Below, piece after piece: positions 17,015-26,053 of a DNA stretch of 64,000 nucleotides; the stretch's first letter is position 1, and each line of letters begins with the position of its first letter. The notes under the pieces are model-generated. The model ran no database searches. It was given only the letters and a program-made list of their open reading frames with translations, and was not told the DNA's origin. The position numbers and the translations under genes were made by a program. This DNA comes from Pseudomonas khavaziana (GTDB lineage: Bacteria > Pseudomonadota > Gammaproteobacteria > Pseudomonadales > Pseudomonadaceae): NCBI RefSeq assembly GCF_019145205.1, contig NZ_JAHSTT010000005.1:372001-436000 (forward strand). Direction: 5' to 3'.

Positions 17015-17043
17015 AACCTAGAAGAGAGTGTTTCAAAATGCAA
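17015..17043 (-). promoter_or_regulatory. Possible sigma-70 promoter of the peptide gene
   Basis: On the minus strand TTGCAT and TAGGTT are separated by 17 bases, about 70 bp upstream of the peptide start. The match is weak at the -10 hexamer. The rest of 16949-17188 shows no gene; it is AT-rich around 17040-17110. Confidence 0.25.
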
Positions 17044-17188
17044 AAAATTTATTGACACGGTTTCATTTGGATTTTTTCTTCTGTTTTTTGGCAGATTTTT
17101 TTATTCAAGCAAAACAGACAATTGGCTGAACCGATTCTTCGGAAGATTCTCACCGACAATTTTCTGGTGGATGTCGGTAAAAGCCGGC

Positions 17189-17227
17189 TGTAACGTAGGT
17201 TTTCCATGGTGTAACGATAAATTTACG
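17189..17227 (+). promoter_or_regulatory. Tandem TyrR/PhhR-type boxes upstream of aroP
   Basis: Two imperfect palindromes match the TyrR/PhhR consensus TGTAAA-N6-TTTACA: TGTAACGTAGGTTTTCCA at 17189-17206 and TGTAACGATAAATTTACG at 17210-17227. They are spaced 21 bp start to start, two helical turns, as in tandem TyrR sites. They lie about 370-410 bp before the aromatic amino acid permease gene, so the promoter is probably close by and the mRNA has a long leader. Confidence 0.55.
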
Positions 17228-17472
17228 GGTTTGCCCTGGTATTTCAGCGTGTGCCCGACGCGTAAGGAATATCTGCCATTTTCTCGCGGGCGCTTAGCAG
17301 GCTCGGCCCGAAGCCGTCGAGCGGTGTACAATGCGCCGCGTTTTACTGTGACCCCCCTTGCGTACCCACGCAAAAGGCCAAGACCCAGGGTGTGTGTTCG
17401 CCCTGATCACTCCGCCTGGCCACGAGCCGGACGGGTTCGATTTCGTCACAGATAAAAACAAACAGGTGACGC

Positions 17473-17535
17473 ATGACCGTTAGAAAGACGCTGTACTCCT
17501 GGTGCCTGCGCTGGGGTTTGAGCGGCGCTGCTTGA
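17473..17535 (+). CDS. Possible 20-residue leader peptide of aroP
   Basis: A 20-codon open frame starts at ATG 17473 (MTVRKTLYSW..., ending GLSGAA) in the long aroP leader, 62 bp before the permease start. It contains one Tyr and two Trp codons (YSWCLRW), suggestive of translation-coupled control by aromatic amino acid supply. The upstream AGGTGA is a weak ribosome binding site and no clear antiterminator pair was found, so this is tentative. Confidence 0.3.
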   Translation: MTVRKTLYSWCLRWGLSGAA

Positions 17536-17597
17536 GTCGGTAATTCAAGGCAGCAACCTGCATTCAACATCCTCAAACCTTGCGTGAGACCGTTTTC

Positions 17598-19019
17598 ATG
17601 AGTGGACCCCATTCTTCTTCAGGCGAGCTGAAACGCGGCCTGAAAAATCGGCATATCCAGTTGATCGCCCTCGGGGGCGCCATCGGCACCGGCCTGTTCC
17701 TGGGCTCGGCCGGGGTGCTCAAGTCCGCCGGCCCGTCGATGATCCTGGGCTATGCCATCTGCGGCTTTATCGCCTTCATGATCATGCGCCAACTCGGCGA
17801 AATGATCGTCGAAGAGCCGGTCGCCGGTTCCTTCAGCCATTTTGCCCACAAGTATTGGGGCGGCTTCGCCGGCTTTTTGTCGGGCTGGAACTGCTGGATC
17901 CTGTACATCCTGGTGGGCATGTCGGAGCTGACAGCCGTCGGCAAGTACGTGCACTACTGGTGGCCGGAAATCCCGACCTGGGTGTCTGCGGCGGCCTTCT
18001 TCGTGTTGATCAATGCGATCAACCTGGCCAACGTCAAGGTCTTCGGTGAAGCCGAGTTCTGGTTCGCCATCATCAAGGTGGTGGCAATCGTCGGCATGAT
18101 CGCCCTGGGCAGCTACCTGCTGGTCAGCGGCAGCGGCGGCCCGCAAGCCTCGGTCAGCAACCTGTGGGACCACGGCGGCTTCTTCCCCCAAGGTGTCGGT
18201 GGGTTGGTGATGGCCATGGCGATCATCATGTTCTCCTTCGGCGGCCTGGAAATGCTCGGCTTTACCGCGGCCGAAGCCGACCAGCCTCGTACCGTGATCC
18301 CCAAGGCGATCAATCAGGTGATCTATCGCATCCTGATTTTCTACATCGGCGCCCTGGTGGTGCTGCTGTCACTCACGCCATGGGACAGCCTGCTGGCGAC
18401 CCTCAATGCGTCCGGCGATGCCTACAGCGGTAGCCCGTTCGTGCAGGTGTTCTCGATGCTGGGCAGCAACACCGCCGCGCATATCCTCAACTTCGTGGTG
18501 CTGACTGCAGCGTTGTCGGTGTACAACAGCGGCACCTACTGCAACAGCCGCATGCTGCTGGGCATGGCCGAGCAGGGCGATGCACCCAAGGCCTTGGCGA
18601 AAATCGACAGGCGCGGTGTGCCTGTGCGTTCGATCCTGGCCTCGGCGGCGATCACCCTGGTGGCGGTGCTGATGAACTACCTGATGCCCCATGACGCGCT
18701 GGAACTGCTGATGTCCCTGGTGGTGGCCACGTTGGTGATCAACTGGGCGATGATCAGCTTCTCGCACTTCAAGTTCCGCCAGCACATGAACCGCACCGGC
18801 CAGGTGCCGCTGTTCAAGGCGCTGTGGTACCCGTATGGCAACTATGTGTGCCTGGCATTCGTGGTGTTTATCCTTGTGGTCATGCTGATGATCCCGGGGA
18901 TCCGGATGTCGGTGTACGCGATCCCGGTCTGGGTGGCGTTCATGGGCGTGTGCTACTGGGTCAAGAGCAAGCGAAGGATGCAGCAACCCTTGGATATGGC
19001 CGCTCCTGCCGTGAAGTAA
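17598..19019 (+). CDS. aroP: AroP-type aromatic amino acid permease
   Basis: A 473-residue inner-membrane proton symporter of the amino acid transporter (AAT) family, with 12 hydrophobic segments. The N-terminal GELKRGLKNRHIQLIALGGAI and GTGLFLGSAGVLKSAGPS are the family signature; the LSGWNCWILYILVGMSELTAVGKY region resembles AroP/PheP. It probably imports Phe, Tyr and Trp. ATG 17598 is chosen over an in-frame GTG at 17580. Tandem TyrR-like boxes in the leader support an aromatic substrate, though ProY and other AAT members are close in sequence. A strong terminator follows. Confidence 0.82.
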   Translation: MSGPHSSSGELKRGLKNRHIQLIALGGAIGTGLFLGSAGVLKSAGPSMILGYAICGFIAFMIMRQLGEMIVEEPVAGSFSHFAHKYWGGFAGFLSGWNCWILYILVGMSELTAVGKYVHYWWPEIPTWVSAAAFFVLINAINLANVKVFGEAEFWFAIIKVVAIVGMIALGSYLLVSGSGGPQASVSNLWDHGGFFPQGVGGLVMAMAIIMFSFGGLEMLGFTAAEADQPRTVIPKAINQVIYRILIFYIGALVVLLSLTPWDSLLATLNASGDAYSGSPFVQVFSMLGSNTAAHILNFVVLTAALSVYNSGTYCNSRMLLGMAEQGDAPKALAKIDRRGVPVRSILASAAITLVAVLMNYLMPHDALELLMSLVVATLVINWAMISFSHFKFRQHMNRTGQVPLFKALWYPYGNYVCLAFVVFILVVMLMIPGIRMSVYAIPVWVAFMGVCYWVKSKRRMQQPLDMAAPAVK

Positions 19020-19040
19020 TCTTCCAATGCTGTTGAGCAG

Positions 19041-19063
19041 ACCCGGCCTTAGGCCGGGTTTGT
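19041..19063 (+). terminator. Rho-independent terminator of aroP
   Basis: ACCCGGCC and GGCCGGGT pair around a three-base loop and are followed by TTGTTGTTT, 20 bp beyond the aroP stop. Confidence 0.75.
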
Positions 19064-19129
19064 TGTTTGAGAGGATGGGCAAGATGCATTCGCGTATCCT
19101 GGGACTCATTCTGGAGGACCTTGTTGCTC

Positions 19130-19543
19130 ATGCTGGTGATTTCCAACAACGTACACTTGCCCGATGCCGAGATAGAGTTGACCGCCATTCGCGCCCAGGG
19201 CGCCGGCGGGCAGAACGTCAATAAGGTCTCAAGTGCGGTGCACCTACGCTTCGATATTCCCGCCTCGTCGCTGCCGGCGTTCTACAAGGAGCGCCTGCTG
19301 GCGTTGCGCGACAGCCGTATTACCAGCGAAGGCGTGCTGGTGCTCAAGGCCCAGCAATACCGTACCCAGGAACAGAACCGCGCCGATGCACTGGAACGTT
19401 TGGTGGAGTTGATCCAGAGCGCCACCAAGGTCGAGAAAAAGCGTCGTCCGACCAAGCCCACCCTGGGCTCGAAGAAACGCCGCCTCGAGTCCAAGACCAA
19501 GCGCGGCAATATCAAGGCCGGGCGCGGCAAAGTCGACTTTTAG
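19130..19543 (+). CDS. arfB: Alternative ribosome-rescue factor ArfB (YaeJ)
   Basis: A 137-residue peptidyl-tRNA hydrolase that frees ribosomes stalled on non-stop mRNA. The catalytic GGQ is in [14 protein letters not shown] (residues 20-33), and the basic C-terminal tail ([16 protein letters not shown], then [13 protein letters not shown]) inserts into the empty mRNA channel in homologues. ATG 19130 ([15 protein letters not shown]) gives the usual family length. GGAGG lies about 13 bases upstream. The gene overlaps the convergent MFS gene by 4 bases. Confidence 0.92.
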   Translation: MLVISNNVHLPDAEIELTAIRAQGAGGQNVNKVSSAVHLRFDIPASSLPAFYKERLLALRDSRITSEGVLVLKAQQYRTQEQNRADALERLVELIQSATKVEKKRRPTKPTLGSKKRRLESKTKRGNIKAGRGKVDF

Positions 19544-20736
19544 GCGTCGCGTGTTTCGCGGGCCTTGGGCGCCTGGTGGTACAGATAGAGGCTCAGCAGC
19601 AAGCCCGCTGCAGCGGCGAGGGCGGCGAACAGGAAGATCGACGCAAAGCCAAACCCTGCTGCCACGGCGCCAGCCAGCGGCCCGGTGATGCCCAGCGACA
19701 AGTCGATAAACAGTGAATAGGCGCCCACCGCCGAGCCGCGGCTTGAGGCCGGCACCAGGTTGACCGCCTCCACCCCCAGCGCCGGGAACACCAGGGAAAA
19801 GCCGAAGCCACTCAACGCCGCACCTGCCAATGCCAACTGGGCATCTGGCGCCAGCCACAGCAGCAGCAGGCCGAGCACTTCCACCGACAGGCAGGCAATC
19901 GCGACCCGAAAGCCGCCAATGCGGTTGATCAAGTTGCCGAACAACAAGCGTGCGCCGATAAAGCTGGCGCCGAACAGGCTCAAGGCCCATACCGCGTTGT
20001 CCCAGTGCTGGGTGCTGTAGTACAGGGTGATAAAGGTAGCGATGGTGCCAAAGCCGATTGAGCCCAACGCCAGTGCGCAACCATGGGGCAGTACCCGGCC
20101 CAGCACATTCATGAACGGCAAGCGGACGCCAGGCACAATTGGCGCCGCTTGCTTTTTCCAGGCCAGCAGCACACCCACTACCGCCAGCAGAATGATGCTG
20201 GCGCCCATGCTCCACAGTCCGAAATGGCTGACCATCAGCACCCCCAGCGGTGCGCCGACCGCCAGCGCGCCGTAGCTGGCGATGCCGTTCCAGGAGATGA
20301 CCTTGGCCGTATTCGCCGCACCGACGCGGCCGATGCCCCAGCCAATCGCGCCTGAGCCCACCAGGCTTTCAGCGCTGCCCAGCACCAGTCGACCGATCAG
20401 CAGGCTGCCCAGGCTGACCGCCGGCAGGCTGGAAAACCACGCTGCCAGCAGCATGAACACCCCGCTCAATCCGCAGCCCACCAGGCCAATCAGCACGGCG
20501 CGCTTACTGCCCAGGTTGTCGATAATCTTGCCGGCATAGGGACGGCTCAGCAAGGTGGCCAGGTATTGCACGCTGATCACCAGCCCGGCGATCACCGCAC
20601 CATAGCCCAACTGGCTATGGACGTAGCCCGGCAAGACGGCCAGGGGAATGCCAATGTTCAGATAGCCGATAAAGGTGAACAGCACGATGGATACGACTTG
20701 CAGCGTGACCGCCATGGGTCGCTGGGAATCTGGCAT
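19540..20736 (-). CDS. MFS transporter (YfcJ/YhhS, UPF0226-like)
   Basis: A 398-residue, 12-segment major facilitator. The signature [18 protein letters not shown] between helices 2 and 3 and the overall pattern match the YfcJ/YhhS group, which are putative sugar or drug effluxers. No substrate can be read from sequence. It is monocistronic, convergent with arfB and overlaps it by 4 bases. Start at ATG 20736 ([13 protein letters not shown]). Confidence 0.82.
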   Translation of the reverse strand: MPDSQRPMAVTLQVVSIVLFTFIGYLNIGIPLAVLPGYVHSQLGYGAVIAGLVISVQYLATLLSRPYAGKIIDNLGSKRAVLIGLVGCGLSGVFMLLAAWFSSLPAVSLGSLLIGRLVLGSAESLVGSGAIGWGIGRVGAANTAKVISWNGIASYGALAVGAPLGVLMVSHFGLWSMGASIILLAVVGVLLAWKKQAAPIVPGVRLPFMNVLGRVLPHGCALALGSIGFGTIATFITLYYSTQHWDNAVWALSLFGASFIGARLLFGNLINRIGGFRVAIACLSVEVLGLLLLWLAPDAQLALAGAALSGFGFSLVFPALGVEAVNLVPASSRGSAVGAYSLFIDLSLGITGPLAGAVAAGFGFASIFLFAALAAAAGLLLSLYLYHQAPKARETRDA

Positions 20737-20840
20737 GGGAAGGGTCCACTGTCGCAGCAGGCAAAGATAGGCTGCTAATGATACCGGCGCGCAGGCCGGG
20801 CAGGGCGGGGAAAAATGTAAAACGTCAGATCAACAACACA

Positions 20841-21023
20841 TCAACCCTGGGCAGGGGCCAGCAGTTGCGTGGTTACCAGGGCCGCCAAGGCGTTTTCCTG
20901 GGTGCCGAAGCGCTTGAGCAATGTGGCCTGCTTGTCTGCACTGAGGCGGTTCCAGATTTCGACCATCTGCAAGGCAGTGTCGAGCACGGCGGTGTCAGGA
21001 GTATCAGGAAGGGTAGTGGTCAT
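20841..21023 (-). CDS. Small hypothetical protein (60 aa)
   Basis: A 60-residue acidic-to-neutral protein, MTTTLPDTPDTAVLDTALQ at the start, then a predicted helical body (MVEIWNRLSADKQATLLKRF). No known motif. The ribosome binding site is weak (GAG at about -14). It follows another small gene on the same strand after a 74-bp gap, so the two may form a unit. Coding status is likely but not certain. Confidence 0.5.
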   Translation of the reverse strand: MTTTLPDTPDTAVLDTALQMVEIWNRLSADKQATLLKRFGTQENALAALVTTQLLAPAQG

Positions 21024-21097
21024 AATGAGGGTCTCGGGTTATTCAGGCAGTGTGGAAAGCGCTCAATGGTGCGCTTTCCACACGGTCTGGTACGGCA

Positions 21098-21226
21098 TCA
21101 GTCCTGGCTTTCGCGGTCGACTGGTTTTGCTTCTTTGGCCTCAGGCTGTTTCTCGTTGGCCTGCTGCGGTGTTGGCTGCTCAGTTGGGTGCAGGCTTGGG
21201 AAGGGGAGATTAGGTATCTCGTGCAT
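21098..21226 (-). CDS. Small hypothetical protein (42 aa), Pro/Gln/Glu-rich
   Basis: A 42-residue, probably disordered peptide starting MHEIPNLPFPSLHPTEQPTP with a charged C-terminus (EAKEAKPVDRESQD). A strong GAGGAG lies 9 bases before ATG 21226, which is the main argument that it is translated. No family recognised. Confidence 0.5.
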   Translation of the reverse strand: MHEIPNLPFPSLHPTEQPTPQQANEKQPEAKEAKPVDRESQD

Positions 21227-21386
21227 CGTCGTCGCTCCTCGCAAGGTCTGTTTTTTCAATCGCAGGTGATTCCGCGCTCTCAAAAAGCCTTGGCAGGATA
21301 CAGCACCGTAAATGACAAAAAGACTTTTATCTCGGTGAACTCACATTTTTTCATGGTTCAAACGCAAGTGACATGAGGTCACACCC

Positions 21387-21698
21387 TTAGAACGGCACTT
21401 TGCCCAGGATCATGTCGCGGTACATCACAAAATCCCCCAACAAGCTGTAGAACGGGTGCTGGAAGGTCGCTGGACGGTTCTTTTCGAAGAAAAAGTGGCC
21501 GATCCAGGCAAAGGTGTAGCCGGCGACGGGCAAGGCCAGCAAAAGAACCAGTGAACCCCTGCCAATGGCATACGCGAGGATGCCGATCACCAAGGTGGTG
21601 CCGATAAAGTGCAGGCGCCGACAGGTGCTGTTGCCATGCTCGCGCAGGTAGTACGGGTAGAACTCGGCAAAACTGTTGAATTTCTTGACGTTTTCCAC
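21387..21698 (-). CDS. DUF962 / Mpo1-like membrane protein
   Basis: A short hydrophobic protein of the DUF962 family, related to yeast Mpo1, an Fe(II)-dependent dioxygenase in fatty acid alpha-oxidation. Conserved histidines are visible in YYLREHGNSTCRRLHFIGT and WIGHFFFEKNRPATFQHP. I choose GTG 21698 (VENVKKFNSFAEFYPYYL), preceded by GAGGG, giving 103 residues; an in-frame ATG at 21770 would add 24 residues but has no ribosome binding site. Enzymatic activity in bacteria is not established. Confidence 0.75.
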   Translation of the reverse strand: MENVKKFNSFAEFYPYYLREHGNSTCRRLHFIGTTLVIGILAYAIGRGSLVLLLALPVAGYTFAWIGHFFFEKNRPATFQHPFYSLLGDFVMYRDMILGKVPF

Positions 21699-21856
21699 GA
21701 CTGCCGGCCCTCGGGTGGTTATACCGCCCAACAGATGTTCGGCGGGGAGCTTATTTGAGTCTAGAGTCATCAGAGGTAACGGCCAGTGACAATAGATGCC
21801 ATTTTAGTATCCTTGGCTTCCTGGCCGTTTGAGCCTGCTTTCAATAAGAAGACGCC

Positions 21857-22915
21857 ATGAGCGAACGAACAACTTCTGCAAGCTGGGCGATGGGGATAGT
21901 CAAGGCACTGGAAATGGATGGCCTGGATTGCCGTGTCTTGTTCAGGCAGCTGGGCCTGGATTATGCGGCGCTGAATGACCCCGACGCGCGTTTCCCTCAG
22001 GATGCCATGACTCGCTTGTGGCAGCGAGCGGTGGAGTTGTCGGGCAACCCGGCGATTGGCCTGAACATGGGGAAGGTGGTGCGCCCTGCTTCGTTTCATG
22101 TCGCCGGCTATGCCTTGATGTCCAGCAACACACTGGCTGAGGGCTTTATGCGACTGGTGCGCTACCAGCGCATCATCGCCGAAAGCGCTGACTTGAGCTT
22201 CCGACTTATACCTGAAGGCTATGCGTTGATTCTGACGGTTCATGGCGATCACCTGCCGCCGACCCGACAAAGCGCCGAAGCCTCGTTGGCCAGCGCCCTG
22301 GCCTTGTGCGGCTGGCTAACCGGACGCACCTTGCAACCGCGCAAAGTGCTGCTGCAGGGCGATCAACCGGCGGACCTGGTGCCGTACAAACAGGCCTTTC
22401 ATGCGCCTTTGCAATTCAATGCACCCTATGACGCGCTGATCTTCGAGCAAGCCGACATGGAGGCGCCGCTGCCCACCGCCAACCAAGCCATGGCGCTGCT
22501 GCACGACCGCTTTGCCGGTGAATACCTGGCGCGTTTTTCCGAAAGTCGCGTGACCCACAAGGCACGGCAGGTGTTGTGCCGTCTGCTGCCTCAGGGCGAA
22601 CCCAAGCGCGAAGCGGTGGCCCAGACGTTGCACCTGTCCCAGCGCACCTTGCAGCGGCGTCTGCAGGAAGAGGGCACCAGCTTCCAGGTCTTGCTCGACG
22701 ACACCCGTCGTGAACTGGCCGAGCAATACCTGGCGCAGCCGAACATGACCTTGCTGGAAATAGCCTACCTGCTGGGTTTTGCCGACCCGAGCAACTTTTT
22801 TCGTGCGTTTCGTCGCTGGTTTGATGCCACGCCCGGCGAATACCGGGCGCGGTTGCTGGAAATGTCGGCGGTCAGTGGCGCCAGAACGCCGGAATGCACA
22901 GCACAAACACGGTAA
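21857..22915 (+). CDS. AraC-family transcriptional regulator
   Basis: A 352-residue regulator. The N-terminal 190 residues match the arabinose-binding-like domain of the OruR/VqsM type (MSERTTSASWAMGIVKALE, then FHVAGYALMSSNTLAEG). The C-terminal AraC DNA-binding domain has LHLSQRTLQRRLQEEGTSFQ and LEIAYLLGFADPSNFFRAFRRW. Its target and inducer are unknown. The last 44 bases overlap the 3' end of the convergent trkH gene. Confidence 0.88.
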   Translation: MSERTTSASWAMGIVKALEMDGLDCRVLFRQLGLDYAALNDPDARFPQDAMTRLWQRAVELSGNPAIGLNMGKVVRPASFHVAGYALMSSNTLAEGFMRLVRYQRIIAESADLSFRLIPEGYALILTVHGDHLPPTRQSAEASLASALALCGWLTGRTLQPRKVLLQGDQPADLVPYKQAFHAPLQFNAPYDALIFEQADMEAPLPTANQAMALLHDRFAGEYLARFSESRVTHKARQVLCRLLPQGEPKREAVAQTLHLSQRTLQRRLQEEGTSFQVLLDDTRRELAEQYLAQPNMTLLEIAYLLGFADPSNFFRAFRRWFDATPGEYRARLLEMSAVSGARTPECTAQTR

Positions 22916-24326
22916 TAATCTCCAGCCGGCCCAGCAGCATGCCCAGGGACAGGATCCACTTGGCCGCATCCGGCAGGGTGGAGAAGTTGCCGGCCGGGCC
23001 AATGGTTTCGCCCAGGCCCGGGCCGACACCGGATACGGTACTGGCGGCGCCGGTCAGGGCGGTCATCCAGTCCACGCCCAACAGTGACAAGGCCAGGGCG
23101 ATGGTGCAGATGGTAATGGCGAAGAAAAACGAAAAGGTCAGGATCGAGCGCACAATTTCTTCGTCGAGGCGATGGCCGTTGTACTTTTGCTTGATTACCG
23201 CACGTGGGTGAATCAGTTGGTTCAAGTTGGCCTTGAGCAGGATGTAGGCGACCTGGAAACGAAAGATTTTGATGCCGCCGGCCGTGGAGCCCGAGCAGCC
23301 GCCGATAAAGCCCAGGTAGAAGAACAACATCAGTGAGAAGTTACCCCACAGGCTGTAGTCCCCCAGTGCAAATCCGGTGGTGGTCATTACCGAAGTCACA
23401 TTCAGCGCCACATGCCGCAAGGCGTCGAGCCAATGCAGGTCGGTGGTCCACCAGTACCAGGTGCCGAGTACCAGCCAGGTCACGAACAACAGGCCGAGCA
23501 AGCCTTGTACCTGTTGGTCCTTGATCAGCGCCCGACGGTTGCCGCGCAATGTGGCCACATACAAGGCGAACGGCAAGCTGCCGAGGATCATCACCACCAC
23601 GGCGACCCAATGCACCGCCGGTTGTTTCCAGTGCGCCAGTGACTCATCCGACGTGGAAAACCCACCGGTGGAAATCGCCGACATCGCGTGGTTGATCGCA
23701 TCGAACAAGCCCATGCCGGCCCACCAGAATGCCAGGCTGCCGAAGATGGTGATGCCCACATACGCCGCCACGATCAGCCGCGCCACCATGTGCGAGCGGG
23801 GCATGACCTTTTCCGAGCGGTCCGAAGATTCGGTCTGGAACAGGCGCATGCCACCGATGCGCAGCAGCGGCAGGATCGCCACCGCCATGCCGATAAAACC
23901 GATGCCGCCAAGCCAGTGCAACAGCGAACGCCACATCAGGATGCCCGGTGACATGCTGTCCAGGCCGCTCAATACGGTGGAACCGGTGGCGGTGATGCCC
24001 GACATGCTTTCGAAGAACGAGTCGGTGTAGCTGATGTGCTGGGTCAGCAAAAACGGCAGGGCGGCGAAGATGCATACCACCACCCAGCTGCTGACCGTCA
24101 GCAGGTACATGTCTCGGGGGCGCAGGTGCACATGTTCGGGGCGACCGGGGATGACCAGGGCCAGCCCTGCGATAAAGGTGATCAGGCTGGCCCACAGGAA
24201 CGAGGGCAGATCGCTGGTGCGTTCGAAGATCACCAGGGTGGCCATCGGAATGACCATGGCGACCGCAAGGGTGATCAGGAAGATGCCGATGATGAAACCG
24301 ATGATGCGTAAGGTCGGCAACGCCAT
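22872..24326 (-). CDS. trkH: Trk potassium uptake channel TrkH
   Basis: A 484-residue integral membrane protein of the Trk/Ktr K+ transporter family. The four pore-loop filter segments are recognisable, for example GITATGSTVLSGLDS, SAISTGGFSTSDES, TSVMTTTGFALGDY and STVSGVGPGLGETIGP. It works with TrkA (not in this window). The length fits TrkH. Its 3' end overlaps the convergent AraC-type gene by 44 bases. Confidence 0.92.
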   Translation of the reverse strand: MALPTLRIIGFIIGIFLITLAVAMVIPMATLVIFERTSDLPSFLWASLITFIAGLALVIPGRPEHVHLRPRDMYLLTVSSWVVVCIFAALPFLLTQHISYTDSFFESMSGITATGSTVLSGLDSMSPGILMWRSLLHWLGGIGFIGMAVAILPLLRIGGMRLFQTESSDRSEKVMPRSHMVARLIVAAYVGITIFGSLAFWWAGMGLFDAINHAMSAISTGGFSTSDESLAHWKQPAVHWVAVVVMILGSLPFALYVATLRGNRRALIKDQQVQGLLGLLFVTWLVLGTWYWWTTDLHWLDALRHVALNVTSVMTTTGFALGDYSLWGNFSLMLFFYLGFIGGCSGSTAGGIKIFRFQVAYILLKANLNQLIHPRAVIKQKYNGHRLDEEIVRSILTFSFFFAITICTIALALSLLGVDWMTALTGAASTVSGVGPGLGETIGPAGNFSTLPDAAKWILSLGMLLGRLEIITVFVLCIPAFWRH

Positions 24327-24415
24327 GTAATTCGCTCGGGTGATTGGGTAGAGGCGCCATTCTACCTGCGGTGCAAGGCATGTAAACCAGAGTGCTTGAG
24401 GTTACACGCAGCAAA

Positions 24416-24505
24416 TGTGAGAGGGGACTTGCCCCCCGATAGCGGAGGGGCAGTGAAGCATGTGGTTGCTGGTCTACTGCTATCGGGAGCAAGCCCCCTC
24501 CCACA
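24416..24505. repeat. REP doublet (GGGAGGGGGCTTGCTCCC family)
   Basis: TGTGAGAGGGGACTTGCCCC (diverged copy) and GGGAGCAAGCCCCCTCCCAC, about 45 bp apart, upstream of trkH and 46 bp left of IS copy 2. Confidence 0.85.
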
Positions 24506-24592
24506 GGGGATCTGCAGTGTTTGAAACAGGTATAAAAAAAGCGACCCGAAGCAGACTGTGTGAAAACCTAGCAATCTGCCGGCCGGTTAAAG

Positions 24593-24624
24593 AAAATGCC
24601 CGTATCGCAAGATACGGGCATTTT
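24593..24624. terminator. Hairpin just before the transposase start
   Basis: A perfect 14-bp stem AAAATGCCCGTATC / GATACGGGCATTTT with loop GCAA ends four bases before ATG 24629. With its A and T tracts it looks like a bidirectional terminator. It would block read-through from outside promoters into the transposase, or hide the start in a long transcript. The same element is at 15540-15571 in copy 1. Confidence 0.7.
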
Positions 24625-24628
24625 GCTT

Positions 24629-26053
24629 ATGCGCTATATCCAAGGTGAAGACCGCTCCCAGAGCGCTCTGTTTCCACTTTCGTTGGACGAACTTATCCCC
24701 GATGACCATCTGGTTCGGGTGATCGAGGCCTACATTTCCCTGCTGGACCTTGAGCAGTTGGGTTTCGACAAAGCCAGACCCAAGGCCACGGGACGCCCTT
24801 CGTACGATCCTGCCGATCTGCTCAAACTCTATCTGTACGGCTATTTCCAGCGTATTCGCTCGTCGCGACGACTCGAGGCCGAGTGTCAGCGCAACGTTGA
24901 AGTCATGTGGCTGTTGGGCCGACTGGCCCCTGACTTCAAAACCATCGCTGATTTTCGCCGCGACAACAGTGCGGCGTTCAGCGCCACCTGCCGCGCCTTT
25001 GTTCAGTTTTGCCGACACGCTGGCCTGATTGCTGGCGAGCTGGTGGCCATCGATGGCAGCAAGTTTCAGGCGGTGGCTTCGAATCGAAAGCACATGACGC
25101 CGAAAAAGCTCAAACACCAGGAAGCGGCGCTCGAGAAGCGCATTGAACGCTATTTGGCGCAGCTCGATGAGGCGGATCGTGGCGAGGAAGGGGAATCCAT
25201 TGACCGCTCGGCGGTGCAGGCGACGCTTCGGGAGTTGCAGGTAAAAAAGGCCAATAACCAGACCTGCCAACTGCTCATGGAAGCTCAAGGTCTGGTTCAA
25301 CACATTGTGGGCGAGTCCGATGCGCAAAAAATGCGCACGCCTTCTGGCAAGTTCGTGGCGTACAACATCCAAAGCGCCGTGGACGCTGAACATTGTCTGA
25401 TTCTGCACCACGAGGTAACTCAGGATGGCTCTGATCGGCAGCAGCTTGAGCCAATGGCAAAAGCTGCTAAAACCGAGCTGAATCAATCGCAATTAAGCGT
25501 CACGGCCGATGCCGGCTACTCCAATGGCGAACAGTTTCAAGCCTGTGAAGATGTCGGCATCATGGCCTTCGTACCGCCTAATCGCTCGGTCAACAATCAA
25601 GGTGACGGTACTGAGTTTTTTGATCGCACGGACTTCAAGTACGAGGAACAACGCGACGCTTATCAATGCCCTGGCGGTAAATGGCTAACACTTAAGCAGA
25701 TGAACAAAAGCAATCGGATTTATCAGGCGACTATCGCCGATTGTGGCGTTTGTCCGTTAAAAAGCCGCTGTACCAAAACGAGCCGCCGCCACCTCACGCG
25801 CCATGCTCATGAAGCCGCTTTTGAACGGATGGAGCAGCGAATGCGGGCCCATCCCGAGATGATGGCTAGCCGACGATCTATCGTCGAACACCCCTTCGGC
25901 AATCTCAAGCAATGGCTATTTGGCAATGGCCGGTTCTTGCTACGACAGCTGAAAGGCGCCAGAGCCGAAATGGCACTGGCGGTACAAGCCTACAACCTGA
26001 AAAGGGCGATCAAGGTGCTCGGAGCACAAAAGCTGATGGCGTTGATGGGCTGA
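24629..26053 (+). CDS. IS1182-family transposase, copy 2
   Basis: This 474-residue DDE transposase is identical to the copy at 14111-15535. The start is ATG 24629, right after a terminator-like hairpin. The frame is intact, so the element may still be active. Downstream of the stop lies the IS-borne terminator (26086-26115). Confidence 0.92.
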   Translation: MRYIQGEDRSQSALFPLSLDELIPDDHLVRVIEAYISLLDLEQLGFDKARPKATGRPSYDPADLLKLYLYGYFQRIRSSRRLEAECQRNVEVMWLLGRLAPDFKTIADFRRDNSAAFSATCRAFVQFCRHAGLIAGELVAIDGSKFQAVASNRKHMTPKKLKHQEAALEKRIERYLAQLDEADRGEEGESIDRSAVQATLRELQVKKANNQTCQLLMEAQGLVQHIVGESDAQKMRTPSGKFVAYNIQSAVDAEHCLILHHEVTQDGSDRQQLEPMAKAAKTELNQSQLSVTADAGYSNGEQFQACEDVGIMAFVPPNRSVNNQGDGTEFFDRTDFKYEEQRDAYQCPGGKWLTLKQMNKSNRIYQATIADCGVCPLKSRCTKTSRRHLTRHAHEAAFERMEQRMRAHPEMMASRRSIVEHPFGNLKQWLFGNGRFLLRQLKGARAEMALAVQAYNLKRAIKVLGAQKLMALMG

